A stretch of 43,033 bases of DNA from an uncultured Bacteroidota bacterium (GTDB lineage: Bacteria; Bacteroidota; Bacteroidia; Flavobacteriales; Flavobacteriaceae). A program made the translations under genes and the position numbers. The notes under the pieces are model-generated. The model was not told the origin of the DNA. It searched no databases and saw only the letters and a list, made by a program, of their open reading frames with translations. The DNA is taken from the NCBI GenBank assembly GCA_903839195.1, contig CAIMBK010000071.1:1-43033 (forward strand), read 5' to 3'. Position 1 is the first letter of the stretch, and each line of letters begins with the position of its first letter. Positions 34,911 to 43,033 of the stretch are shown in pieces.

Positions 34911-36062
34911 TTAAATTATGCTTTTCCGTTGCGCTTTCCACCAACGCTCGGGCATTTCTTGATTGCATGCCGATAAATATTCATCGTATGAACATGGTAA
35001 TAACGCGTTTCGTTTTGATTTATTATCATTATTCAAAAAAAACGGAACATCAATCCACCATCTTTCTGTTTTACTGCTCTTGTAAAATAGTAATTCGTCG
35101 TCTTCTATTGGAACAATATATTTAATATAATTCTCTCTATTTCCAAATGGATATTCGTTGGAGCGACAATGAAATCCTTCAATAAAATACCATATAATCT
35201 GTGCAATCAAAACCGATTCTTGCTTGGAATTTTGATGATTAAATATTGAAAACATACTCACTTTGTCACTAATTCCAGCATATCTAGATAAGGCACAAAT
35301 TTCCTTTCCATTAAATCCATTAGGCGTAAAAGTAGTAAAATTTCCCGAATCAGACGATTTTATTACGTTTAAATCAAGACTAACTAAGTCGGCATCTCTA
35401 AAAACAGGTTCGGCCAAAGCAATATTATTCGAGATTTCTCCCAGTCGATAGGCGTCAAAAAATAATTTTTCTATCAAATCAATTTCTTCCTGCGAATTAT
35501 AATAGGTTTGATAACCAATGTTACAATAATTGAATAAATTATTCGGTTCGTCAATGATTATTTTGGTTAAATACGATTCGGATGAAAGCGGATCTTTTTC
35601 TTTTCCAAAGTCAAATTTACTATCTATTGAAACCAAATTTACCATTTGTTCTAATTCGTCGTAAGCGCGGTAAAGCGGATAAACCAAATCTTGAGAACCC
35701 CCAATAATTATTGGAATTATTTTTTTCTTTATTAGAAAAGTAACCAATTTTTTTAACGCAAAATAGGTGTCTTCTGGAGTATTTCCGGAGTGAATGTCGC
35801 CCAAATCGGCAATGCTAGCGTCCCAATTTCCAGGGAATAATGTATATAATTCGCTTCTAATTTTCGACAAATCAACCTCATCAATGGCATTTGCAGCGCC
35901 ACGATTTTCTAAAACCCCAATAATCGCAATTTTGATTTTATCCAAATCTGGAAAAGCTTGATCCGTATGAAAAACCACTTTGCTACCAAAATGTTGTGAC
36001 GACAATTGGTTTATTTCTTGTACAAAATCAGAATCTATTGGATGTAAAAAACTAAATTCCAT
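34911..36062 (-). CDS. Arginase-fold protein with lost metal ligands (formimidoylglutamase-like pseudoenzyme)
   Basis: This 383-aa protein has the ureohydrolase layout: IAIIGVLENRGAAN, ADLGDIHSGNT, IPIIIGGSQDLVYP, VSIDSKFDFG, ADLVSLDLNVI. Compared with arginase, GGxH is GGSQ (Q124), DAHxD is DSKFD (K149 in place of His) and SxDxD is SLDLN (N232 in place of Asp). Most of the two-manganese site is therefore gone, and hydrolysis by the standard mechanism is unlikely. Annotation pipelines may call it formimidoylglutamase or arginase. It starts 3 bp after topA and precedes gldK. Its place beside topA and gld genes hints at a conserved non-enzymatic role, which I cannot define. Confidence 0.82.
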   Translation of the reverse strand: MEFSFLHPIDSDFVQEINQLSSQHFGSKVVFHTDQAFPDLDKIKIAIIGVLENRGAANAIDEVDLSKIRSELYTLFPGNWDASIADLGDIHSGNTPEDTYFALKKLVTFLIKKKIIPIIIGGSQDLVYPLYRAYDELEQMVNLVSIDSKFDFGKEKDPLSSESYLTKIIIDEPNNLFNYCNIGYQTYYNSQEEIDLIEKLFFDAYRLGEISNNIALAEPVFRDADLVSLDLNVIKSSDSGNFTTFTPNGFNGKEICALSRYAGISDKVSMFSIFNHQNSKQESVLIAQIIWYFIEGFHCRSNEYPFGNRENYIKYIVPIEDDELLFYKSSKTERWWIDVPFFLNNDNKSKRNALLPCSYDEYLSACNQEMPERWWKAQRKSII

Positions 36063-36065
36063 ATT

Positions 36066-38567
36066 TTATTTTTTTTTCGCTGCTGGTTTTTTCGCTGCTG
36101 GTTTTTTGGCAGATGCCTTTTTTGCAGGCGTTTTCTTTTCGATCATTTCTTGAACCTGTGCCAATGTCAACTGACTGGCATCAATATCTTTGCTCAATTC
36201 AATTTTGATTTTTCCTTTGGTTATTACCGAACGTCCCCAACGGGCTTTTTCAACTAAAATCCCTTCTTCTTTCCAATGATGAAGCACTTTATCAACGTTT
36301 TTTTGCAATTTGTCTTCAATCAATTCTTCGACATCGGATTGTGTTAATTGGTCAAAATTGTATTTTTTGCTAACATTTATAAACAACCCATTCCATTTGA
36401 TAAATGGACCAAATCGTCCAACGCCTTTTTGAACACCTTCATTTTTAAAATGAGCAATTGGCGCATCGGCTTTTGCTTTTTCATTGATTAATTCCTGAGC
36501 GCGCTCCAAATCTACATCCAATGGATCTTCCCCTTTTGGCAAAGAAATAAAAGCGCTTCCATGACGCACATAAGGACCAAAACGACCATTACTTACTTCA
36601 ACTTCTTCACCATTAATAATTCCAAGGTTTTTTGGCAATAAAAACAAATTCAACGCTTCTTCCAAAGTTATGTTTCCAATGTTTTGCTCATTTCGCAAAC
36701 TTGCGAATTTTTTTTCATCATCATCCGCTTCTCCAATTTGAGCCATTGGCCCGAATTTTCCTAAACGAACACTTACTTGCTTTCCAGTTTTTGGATCTTT
36801 TCCTAAAATTCGTTCCCCACTTTCTCTATCGGCATGGGCTTCAACTTCTTTTACATTGGGATGAAATTTATCGTAGAATTCCTGCATCATTTTGGCCCAA
36901 TTCACATTTCCTTCGGCAATTTCGTCAAAATCTTGCTCTACTTTTGCGGTAAAATTATAATCCAAAATAGCTTCAAAATTCTTTACCAAGAAATCCGTTA
37001 CAATAGTGCCAATATCGGTTGGAACTAATTTTCCTTTGTCCGAACCGGTGTTTTCTTTTAATAATTTTTCGCCTAACTTTCCTGATTGCAACGTCAATTG
37101 CGTATAATTTCGCTCCTGTCCTTCAAGATTGCCTTTTTCAACATAATTTCTATTAATAATGGTAGAAATAGTTGGCGCATAAGTTGATGGTCTTCCAATT
37201 CCGAGTTCTTCTAGTTTTTTAACCAACGCGGCTTCAGTATAACGAGCAGCTGCGCGAGAATATCGCTCGGTTGCGGTAATATAATTATTAAGTAATTTTT
37301 CGTTTGCTTTCAATGCAGGCAACATTCCTTCTTGTTCTTCATCGTCATCGTCATGGCCTTCAAGGTAAACTTTCAAGAAACCTTCAAAAAGTAATACTTC
37401 GCCCGAAGCTGTAAAAACTTCATTATGATTATTGGCTACGATTTTTACATTCGTACGTTCTAATTGCGCATCACTCATTTGCGAAGCCAAAGTTCTTTTC
37501 CAAATCAAATCATACAAACGCGCTTGATCTCGGTCAATATTTACCGTATGTCGCGACATGTCGGTTGGACGAATCGCCTCGTGGGCTTCTTGCGCTCCTT
37601 TGCTTTTATTTACAAATGTTCGGGGTTTTGAGAATTCTGCACCATACGATTTGATGATTTCAGCCTGAGCCGCATCCATCGCATCTTTCGATAAGTTGAC
37701 GCTATCCGTTCTCATGTAGGTGATCAAACCTGCTTCATACAATCGTTGTGCTAATTGCATCGTAATTCCAACGGGCAAATACAATTTTCGAGCCGCTTCT
37801 TGTTGCAAAGTGGACGTAGTAAAAGGACCTGCAGGAAATTTTCGAGTGGGTTTTGTTTCTAAATCAGAAACTTTATAAGTAGAACCGATATTTTTATTTA
37901 AAAAATCTTCGGCTTCTTTTTTAGTATTAAAATTTTTAGGCAATTTGGCTTTGAACGTTTTTCCAGCTTCATTAACAAATTCAGCAACAACAGAATAGGT
38001 TGCTACGGCTTTAAAATTCTGAATTTCACGTTCGCGTTCAACAATTAATCGAACGGCTACAGATTGTACTCTTCCGGCGGAAAGTCCACCTTTTATTTTT
38101 CGCCATAAAACGGGAGATAATTCATACCCCACCAATCGATCCAAAACCCGACGGGCTTGTTGGGCGTTTACTAAATTATAATCAATTTCACGAGGATTAT
38201 CAATCGCTTTTAAAATGGCCGATTTGGTAATTTCATGGAAAACAATTCGTTTGGTTTTGGCGGGATTTAATTTTAATTCTTCAGCTAAATGCCAAGAAAT
38301 AGCTTCTCCTTCTCGATCCTCATCACTTGCTAGCCAAACCATTTCTGCATTTTTGGCCAACGTTTTTAATTTGCTTACAAGTGCTTTTTTATCGGGTGAC
38401 ACTTCGTATTTTGGCTTAAATCCATTGGCGACATCAACACCGATTTCCTTTGAAGGCAAGTCGGCAATATGACCGTAACTGGACTCGACTTGGTAATCAC
38501 TTCCTAAAAATTTCTCAATTGTTTTTGCCTTTGCAGGTGACTCAACGATAACTAAATTCTTTGCCAT
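36066..38567 (-). CDS. topA: DNA topoisomerase I (type IA)
   Basis: This 833-aa enzyme relaxes negative supercoils. The N-terminal Toprim domain has VIVESPAKAKTIEKFLG and SDEDREGEAISWH; the catalytic tyrosine is in ITYMRTDSVNLS; QEAHEAIRPTDM and GIGRPSTYAPTI are further family blocks. In place of four-cysteine zinc fingers, the C-terminal half has cysteine-free repeats (GRFGPYVRHG, GRFGPFIKWN), as in many Bacteroidota. The end is a lysine/alanine tail (AKKPAAKK repeats) that likely binds DNA. On the minus strand TACTTTTG (38595-38588), 21 nt before the ATG, fully matches the -7 consensus. Confidence 0.97.
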   Translation of the reverse strand: MAKNLVIVESPAKAKTIEKFLGSDYQVESSYGHIADLPSKEIGVDVANGFKPKYEVSPDKKALVSKLKTLAKNAEMVWLASDEDREGEAISWHLAEELKLNPAKTKRIVFHEITKSAILKAIDNPREIDYNLVNAQQARRVLDRLVGYELSPVLWRKIKGGLSAGRVQSVAVRLIVEREREIQNFKAVATYSVVAEFVNEAGKTFKAKLPKNFNTKKEAEDFLNKNIGSTYKVSDLETKPTRKFPAGPFTTSTLQQEAARKLYLPVGITMQLAQRLYEAGLITYMRTDSVNLSKDAMDAAQAEIIKSYGAEFSKPRTFVNKSKGAQEAHEAIRPTDMSRHTVNIDRDQARLYDLIWKRTLASQMSDAQLERTNVKIVANNHNEVFTASGEVLLFEGFLKVYLEGHDDDDEEQEGMLPALKANEKLLNNYITATERYSRAAARYTEAALVKKLEELGIGRPSTYAPTISTIINRNYVEKGNLEGQERNYTQLTLQSGKLGEKLLKENTGSDKGKLVPTDIGTIVTDFLVKNFEAILDYNFTAKVEQDFDEIAEGNVNWAKMMQEFYDKFHPNVKEVEAHADRESGERILGKDPKTGKQVSVRLGKFGPMAQIGEADDDEKKFASLRNEQNIGNITLEEALNLFLLPKNLGIINGEEVEVSNGRFGPYVRHGSAFISLPKGEDPLDVDLERAQELINEKAKADAPIAHFKNEGVQKGVGRFGPFIKWNGLFINVSKKYNFDQLTQSDVEELIEDKLQKNVDKVLHHWKEEGILVEKARWGRSVITKGKIKIELSKDIDASQLTLAQVQEMIEKKTPAKKASAKKPAAKKPAAKKK

Positions 38568-38818
38568 ATCCCGATTGTTTATGTCGGCAAAAGTATATGA
38601 TTTTTTTAAATTTTGAGTTTTTTAAATTTTAAAAATAAATTTTCTTGTTTAAAAGCGATTTAATTCGCTGAAAAACTGATTTTTAAAACTTGGTTAAATC
38701 CTTCAAAAAAAAAAACTCTTATTAAATATATAGGAAAGAAATCCATTGGCATAATTTCAGTTCTTTTAAGAATTTATATTAATTTCTTTAAAATCTTGTT
38801 AAATGTGTCTCTGCCATC

Positions 38819-38850
38819 TTGTCATATTTATTGAAATATCGCTATCTTTG
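38819..38850 (+). promoter_or_regulatory. Promoter of miaB
   Basis: TTG (38819-38821) is followed after 21 nt by TATCTTTG (38843-38850), a perfect -7 element, 36 nt before the ATG at 38887. It lies in the 319-bp gap divergent from topA; the rest of that gap (38596-38818) is AT-rich with nothing else assigned. Confidence 0.6.
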
Positions 38851-38886
38851 CCCAAGAAGAAGAAAAACACTCTGGAAAGTGCCTTT

Positions 38887-40332
38887 ATGGAAAAGAAAAT
38901 GGAAGAAAGCAAACAAGGAAACAGCCTTGTTTTAGATAATAAACCCGAAAACACCAAGAAGCTTTATATCGAAAGTTATGGTTGCGCTATGAATTTTTCT
39001 GACAGCGAAATTGTAGCTTCTATTTTATCTGATAACGGTTTCAATACAACTCAAATCCTAGAAGAAGCCGATTTGGTTTTGGTTAACACGTGCTCCATTC
39101 GTGACAAAGCAGAACAAACCATCCGAAAACGTTTGGAAAAATACAATGCCGTAAAACGAATCAATCCGAAAATGAAAGTGGGTGTTTTAGGTTGTATGGC
39201 CGAACGATTGAAAAATAAATTTTTAGAAGAAGAAAAAATTGTTGACCTAGTTGTTGGTCCCGATGCCTATAAAGATTTGCCTAATTTATTGCAAGAAGTG
39301 GAAGAAGGACGCGATGCTATAAATGTCATTCTATCAAAAGATGAAACCTATGGCGATATTTCTCCCGTTCGATTAAATTCTAATGGCGTTTCAGCGTTTG
39401 TTTCGATTACACGAGGATGCGATAATATGTGTACTTTTTGCGTAGTTCCTTTCACAAGAGGACGGGAACGCAGTCGCGAACCACAAAGTATTTTAAAAGA
39501 AATTCAAGATTTATGGGATACTGGTTTTAAGGAAATTACGCTTCTTGGTCAAAATGTAGATAGTTATTTATGGTACGGCGGTGGATTGAAAAAAGATTTT
39601 ATCAGCGCATCCGAAATGCAACAAGCAACAGCGGTCGGTTTTGATCAATTGCTAGAAATGGTTGCCAAAGGATTTCCAAAAATGCGCATTCGCTTTTCGA
39701 CTTCCAATCCGCAAGACATGCATGAAAGCGTGTTGCATATTATTGCAAAATATGACAATATTTGTAAACACATTCACCTGCCTGTTCAATCGGGTAGCGA
39801 TCGGATTCTAAAAGAAATGAATCGTTTGCACACGCGTGAAGAGTATATTAAATTGATTTTATCTATTCGAAATATCCTTCCAAATTCTAGTATTTCGCAA
39901 GATATGATTGCCGGTTTCCCTACTGAAACAGAAGAAGACCATCAAGAGACTTTGAGTTTAATGGAAATCGTAAAATATAATTTCGGCTATATGTATTCGT
40001 ATTCTGAGAGACCTGGAACTTTGGCAGGTCGGAAAATGGAAGACGATGTTCCAGAAGCCACAAAATTGAGAAGATTGCAAGAAATTGTCGATCAACAACA
40101 AAAACATTCTTGGATAAGAAATGAAGAATTTATTGGTCAAACCGTTGAAGTTCTTGTTGAAAAGTTATCCAAAAAATCAACGGAAGAGTTTTCTGGAAAA
40201 AATTCACAAAATATCGCTGTAGTTTTCCCAAAAGAAAATTATAAAATTGGCGATTTTGTAAACGTAATAATAGAAAGTTGTACTAGCGGAACCTTGAAAG
40301 GCAGAGCAATTTGTTTGAGTAAAATGAATTAA
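38887..40332 (+). CDS. miaB: tRNA-2-methylthio-N6-isopentenyladenosine(37) methylthiotransferase
   Basis: The start is moved to ATG 38887 (481 aa), since the track's start at 38803 lies upstream of the promoter's -7 element. The protein has an N-terminal UPF0004 domain with cysteines C33 (YGCAMN), C69 (NTCSI) and C103 (LGCMA). A radical-SAM domain follows with GCDNMCTFC (C178, C182, C185), then a TRAM domain at the end. It adds a methylthio group to i6A37 in tRNAs reading codons that begin with U, using two [4Fe-4S] clusters. The gene is followed after 23 bp by the sigma-54 activator. Confidence 0.96.
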   Translation: MEKKMEESKQGNSLVLDNKPENTKKLYIESYGCAMNFSDSEIVASILSDNGFNTTQILEEADLVLVNTCSIRDKAEQTIRKRLEKYNAVKRINPKMKVGVLGCMAERLKNKFLEEEKIVDLVVGPDAYKDLPNLLQEVEEGRDAINVILSKDETYGDISPVRLNSNGVSAFVSITRGCDNMCTFCVVPFTRGRERSREPQSILKEIQDLWDTGFKEITLLGQNVDSYLWYGGGLKKDFISASEMQQATAVGFDQLLEMVAKGFPKMRIRFSTSNPQDMHESVLHIIAKYDNICKHIHLPVQSGSDRILKEMNRLHTREEYIKLILSIRNILPNSSISQDMIAGFPTETEEDHQETLSLMEIVKYNFGYMYSYSERPGTLAGRKMEDDVPEATKLRRLQEIVDQQQKHSWIRNEEFIGQTVEVLVEKLSKKSTEEFSGKNSQNIAVVFPKENYKIGDFVNVIIESCTSGTLKGRAICLSKMN

Positions 40333-40355
40333 ACAAGTGTAAGAATTTTAGTAGT

Positions 40356-41612
40356 ATGGAAACAGTTCAGTCAATAAAACAGCGATTTGAAATCATTGGA
40401 AATGATCCAAAACTTAATCGCGCCATAGAAAAAGCCATTCAAGTAGCGCCAACCGATATTTCGGTATTAGTAGCTGGTGAAAGTGGTGTTGGTAAAGAAA
40501 GTATTCCTAAAATAATCCATTCGCTTTCCCATCGAAAACACGGAAAATACATTGCCGTAAATTGCGGTGCGATTCCTGAGGGAACAATTGATAGCGAACT
40601 TTTTGGACATGAAAAAGGCTCGTTTACAGGCGCTACGGGAACTCGTGAAGGATATTTTGAAGTGGCCAATGGAGGAACTATATTTTTAGATGAAGTAGGC
40701 GAATTGCCTTTGACTACGCAAGTGCGATTGCTTCGTGTTTTGGAAAATGGCGAATTCATCAAAGTGGGTTCTTCTCAAGTTCAAAAAACAAATGTTCGAA
40801 TTGTAGCGGCAACCAATGTCAATTTATTTGATGCCATCGAAAAAGGGAAATTCCGAGAAGATTTGTATTATCGTTTAAGCACCGTCGATATTACGTTGCC
40901 ACCATTACGAGATCGAAAAGATGATGTGCATTTGTTGTTTAGAAAATTTGCTTCCGATTTTGGACATAAATACAAAATGCCCGCCATAAAACTAGAAGAT
41001 AAAGCGGTTCAATGGCTTTCCAATTATCGATGGAGTGGCAATATTCGACAATTGAGAAATGTTGCTGAACAAATTTCGGTATTGGAAACAAACCGCGAAA
41101 TTTCGTTAGCGACTTTACAATCTTATTTACCGGTTGGCGGAAGCAATTTACCTTCCATTATTAAGGACAAAAAAAGCAAAAGTGATTTTAGCACCGAAAG
41201 AGAAATATTATATAAAGTGCTTTTTGACATGAAAAGCGACTTAAATGATTTGAAAAAACTCACCTTAGAATTGATGCAAAATGGCGTTTCGAAAGTACAA
41301 GAAACCAATCAGCATTTGATTAAAAAAATATATGGTCAAAAAGAAAATGATCATGAAATTGATTTTGAAGAAGAGCCTCAAACATCGATTATTTCGAAAG
41401 CTGATGTGAAAAATGATTTTGAAGAAAATCAAGATAATTATCTTTTTGCAGAAGAAATTGAAGAAGAAGAAATCTTACGATTGGAACAAAAAGAAATCGA
41501 AATGATCAAAAAATCATTAGAAAAAAACAAAGGGAAAAGAAAAGCCGCCGCTGATGAATTGGGCATTTCAGAAAGAACTTTGTACCGAAAAATCAAACAA
41601 TTCGACCTTTAA
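40356..41612 (+). CDS. Sigma-54-dependent transcriptional activator without a receiver domain
   Basis: This 418-aa protein begins directly with the AAA+ domain: Walker A GESGVGKE, the sigma-54 contact loop as GSFTGAT (usual form GAFTGA), Walker B GGTIFLDEVGELP, and the arginine-finger region FREDLYYRLSTVDI with LPPLRDRKDD. After an acidic, poorly conserved linker (many Glu, about residues 325-370) comes a Fis-type HTH (KGKRKAAADELGISERTLYRKI). With no sensory domain, control must come from its level or partners. It lies in the miaB unit, next to lptE, an order I recall in other Flavobacterium genomes. No -24/-12 promoter was found by eye nearby. Confidence 0.92.
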   Translation: METVQSIKQRFEIIGNDPKLNRAIEKAIQVAPTDISVLVAGESGVGKESIPKIIHSLSHRKHGKYIAVNCGAIPEGTIDSELFGHEKGSFTGATGTREGYFEVANGGTIFLDEVGELPLTTQVRLLRVLENGEFIKVGSSQVQKTNVRIVAATNVNLFDAIEKGKFREDLYYRLSTVDITLPPLRDRKDDVHLLFRKFASDFGHKYKMPAIKLEDKAVQWLSNYRWSGNIRQLRNVAEQISVLETNREISLATLQSYLPVGGSNLPSIIKDKKSKSDFSTEREILYKVLFDMKSDLNDLKKLTLELMQNGVSKVQETNQHLIKKIYGQKENDHEIDFEEEPQTSIISKADVKNDFEENQDNYLFAEEIEEEEILRLEQKEIEMIKKSLEKNKGKRKAAADELGISERTLYRKIKQFDL

Positions 41613-41630
41613 ATGAAGCAAAAAAATCAA

Positions 41631-41664
41631 TTTGATATTTGTCAACGAAATTTGAATATCTTTG
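41631..41664 (+). promoter_or_regulatory. Promoter of lptE
   Basis: TTTG (41631-41634) is followed after 22 nt by TATCTTTG (41657-41664), a perfect -7 element, 16 nt before the lptE ATG. lptE can therefore be transcribed apart from the upstream activator gene. Confidence 0.55.
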
Positions 41665-41680
41665 AATTTTAAAAATTACA

Positions 41681-42184
41681 ATGAAAAACTATTCGCTACT
41701 TATTGCCGCTTTCTTACTATTTTCATTAAATAGTTGTTCCGTATATAATTTTACTGGGACAGGAAAAATTGATGCAAAAACATTTCAGGTGAATTATTTT
41801 CAGAATAATGCCACTTTAATTGAACCAGGAATTGAACGGATTTTCACTCAAAAACTGCAAAATTTTATTCAAAACCAAACCAATTTGGGTTTAACAAATA
41901 CTAACGGCGATTTGGTTTATGAGGGCGAAATTACCGATTACAGAATCCAACCAATGACGGCAACGGCCGATCAAAGCGCAGCTCAAAACCGATTGACGAT
42001 AACTGTGAATGTTCGCTTTTCGAATAAAAAGAAAGAAGCGGACGACTTTGAAAAAAAGTTTTCATTTTATCAAGATTATGATGGAAACGAGCAACTTATT
42101 GGCTCCAAATTATCCGAAGCTTTGGACTTTATTTATGAACGAATTACGCAAGATATTTTCAATGAATCATTGGCAAAATGGTAA
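41681..42184 (+). CDS. lptE: LPS-assembly lipoprotein LptE family
   Basis: This 167-aa lipoprotein has the lipobox FSLNSC (C19) followed by SVYNFTGTGKID, the typical start of Bacteroidota LptE. The body has ERIFTQKLQNFIQ, GDLVYEGEITDYRIQPM and the amyloid-like beta segments expected of LptE (RLTITVNVRFSNKK). LptE plugs the LptD barrel and takes part in delivering lipopolysaccharide to the outer surface. It has its own promoter and is followed 25 bp later by a TPR-like gene. Confidence 0.9.
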   Translation: MKNYSLLIAAFLLFSLNSCSVYNFTGTGKIDAKTFQVNYFQNNATLIEPGIERIFTQKLQNFIQNQTNLGLTNTNGDLVYEGEITDYRIQPMTATADQSAAQNRLTITVNVRFSNKKKEADDFEKKFSFYQDYDGNEQLIGSKLSEALDFIYERITQDIFNESLAKW

Positions 42185-42209
42185 AATTATTGAAATAAAT
42201 GTATAAAAA

Positions 42210-43033
42210 ATGAATGTATCCGATTTTACATCTTTGATTAACAATCCAAATGCGGTCAATGAAAAACAGACCTTAGCACTCGAAAAAATCGTTGCTGAGT
42301 TTCCGTATTTTCAGAGCGCCCGCGCGCTGCGATTAAAAGGTTTGTACAATCAAGATAGTTTTCGATACAATTATGATTTAAAAACAACCGCAGCCTACAC
42401 CACCGAAAGAAGTGTGCTTTTTGACTTAATTACTTCCGACTATTTTCTAGCGATTAACAAAGATGCTTATTTAGAAAATGTAGAAAAAATCAAAGCTATT
42501 GAAGTTGTTTCTATTGAAATTATTTCTGAAAATAGCGCTTCAGATGTTCGTTCCAATGCGCTAGAAGAATCGATTTTAACCTCCATAAAACAATCCAATT
42601 CAGTTGAAATAGCAACAGAAATTCAGAATGATTTTGAAATAACAGCCCAAAAACTTGAAATCGGAAAGCCATTAATTTTTTCCAAAAACGAAAAACATTC
42701 TTTCCAAGAATGGTTGCAATTATCTAAAATAAATCCAATTGACAGGACTGAAAGCGATTTTTCAGAAAAAACAAACCAAGAATTAGAAGCCGAAAAAAAC
42801 AAGAAACTAACGCTGATCGATAAATTTATAGAAGAAAATCCAAAAATTCCACCGCTATCAAAAGAGGCGATTGTCAAGGATTTTTCGGTTCCAATTGACG
42901 AGGATAAATCTTATTTAATGACCGAAACATTAGCAAAAGTATATTTGGAACAAAAAAAATATCAAAAAGCAATTCAAGCTTATGAAATATTAATTTTGAA
43001 ATATCCAGAAAAAAGTAGTTTCTTTGCAAACCG
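42210..43033 (+). CDS. Tetratricopeptide-like protein, N-terminal part (cut by window edge)
   Basis: From ATG 42210 the frame stays open to the window end, giving 274 codons and a partial one. It is not in the ORF track because no stop lies inside the window. It starts MNVSDFTSLINNPNAVNEKQ and has no signal peptide. The N-terminal part (EKIVAEFPYFQSARALRLKG) is helical. The middle is charged and variable, and the last visible part (LAKVYLEQKKYQKAIQAYEIL) is a TPR-like helix pair. In flavobacterial genomes I know, a protein of this type follows lptE and precedes secG, but that lies outside the window. Function unknown. Confidence 0.8.
   Translation, partial: MNVSDFTSLINNPNAVNEKQTLALEKIVAEFPYFQSARALRLKGLYNQDSFRYNYDLKTTAAYTTERSVLFDLITSDYFLAINKDAYLENVEKIKAIEVVSIEIISENSASDVRSNALEESILTSIKQSNSVEIATEIQNDFEITAQKLEIGKPLIFSKNEKHSFQEWLQLSKINPIDRTESDFSEKTNQELEAEKNKKLTLIDKFIEENPKIPPLSKEAIVKDFSVPIDEDKSYLMTETLAKVYLEQKKYQKAIQAYEILILKYPEKSSFFAN

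Noticed and set aside
36066-36130. Tandem repeats at the 3' end of topA
   Set aside because: They encode the lysine/alanine tail of the protein and need no separate explanation such as a mobile element.
36632-37028. Two overlapping ORFs opposite topA
   Set aside because: Shadow ORFs rich in Phe, Leu and His that mirror the charged codons of topA.
38803-38886. 28-codon N-terminal extension of miaB
   Set aside because: It contains a perfect -7 promoter element, so the transcript should start inside it; the MiaB domain begins well after ATG 38887.
42623-42877. 84-aa ORF opposite the TPR-like gene
   Set aside because: Antisense to an open conserved frame that reaches the window edge; no independent support.

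Overview
The window looks like a chromosome segment of a Flavobacterium-like member of the Bacteroidota. It is AT-rich, its promoters match the Bacteroidota type (-7 element TAnnTTTG, often with an upstream TTG or TTTG), and it carries a gldKLMN gliding/type IX secretion (T9SS) operon, a SusC/SusD pair and a T9SS-sorted secreted protein. No IS element, phage gene, tRNA, rRNA or CRISPR array was recognised.

Region 1 (about 0.3-10.4 kb) is an anaerobic and nitric-oxide module. It holds an unrecognised 597-aa cysteine-containing FMN-barrel-like protein, a ric-nrdD-nrdG operon (Fe-S repair plus anaerobic ribonucleotide reductase) and a norC-norB-nadA-nadB operon (NO-reductase-like complex plus quinolinate synthesis). 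Each of the three transcription units is preceded by an FNR/CRP-type dyad (TGAT-N4-ATCA or TGAC-N4-GTCA) whose centre lies exactly 33 bp upstream of the centre of a -7-like octamer. I read this as one class-II activated regulon. Two genes are odd. nrdD ends before its glycyl-radical segment, which lies in a separate overlapping +1-frame ORF. The NorB-like subunit lacks several canonical metal and heme ligands although its partner NorC looks normal.

Region 2 (about 10.4-23.9 kb) is a polysaccharide (or glycoconjugate) utilisation locus. It contains a membrane-spanning sensor with a LuxR-type HTH, a SusE/F-like modular protein with a T9SS C-terminal domain and its own terminator, SusC, SusD, a secreted endonuclease/exonuclease/phosphatase-fold enzyme and two GH30 glycosidases. 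A perfect 17-bp direct repeat with a 33-bp period lies between the sensor and the first target gene.

Region 3 (about 23.9-30 kb) has housekeeping and unassigned genes: a LytTR response regulator with a small membrane protein, a GNAT/FemAB-like protein, an ABC-F ATPase, a DUF983 protein and a FAD oxidoreductase.

Region 4 (30-36 kb) is gldK-gldL-gldM-gldN, ending in a clear terminator. Upstream of it are an arginase-fold protein that has lost metal ligands and topA. Region 5 (38.8 kb to the end), transcribed the other way, holds miaB, a sigma-54 activator, lptE and a truncated TPR-like gene. The T9SS motor genes of region 4 belong to the machinery that would export the SusE/F-like cargo of region 2.
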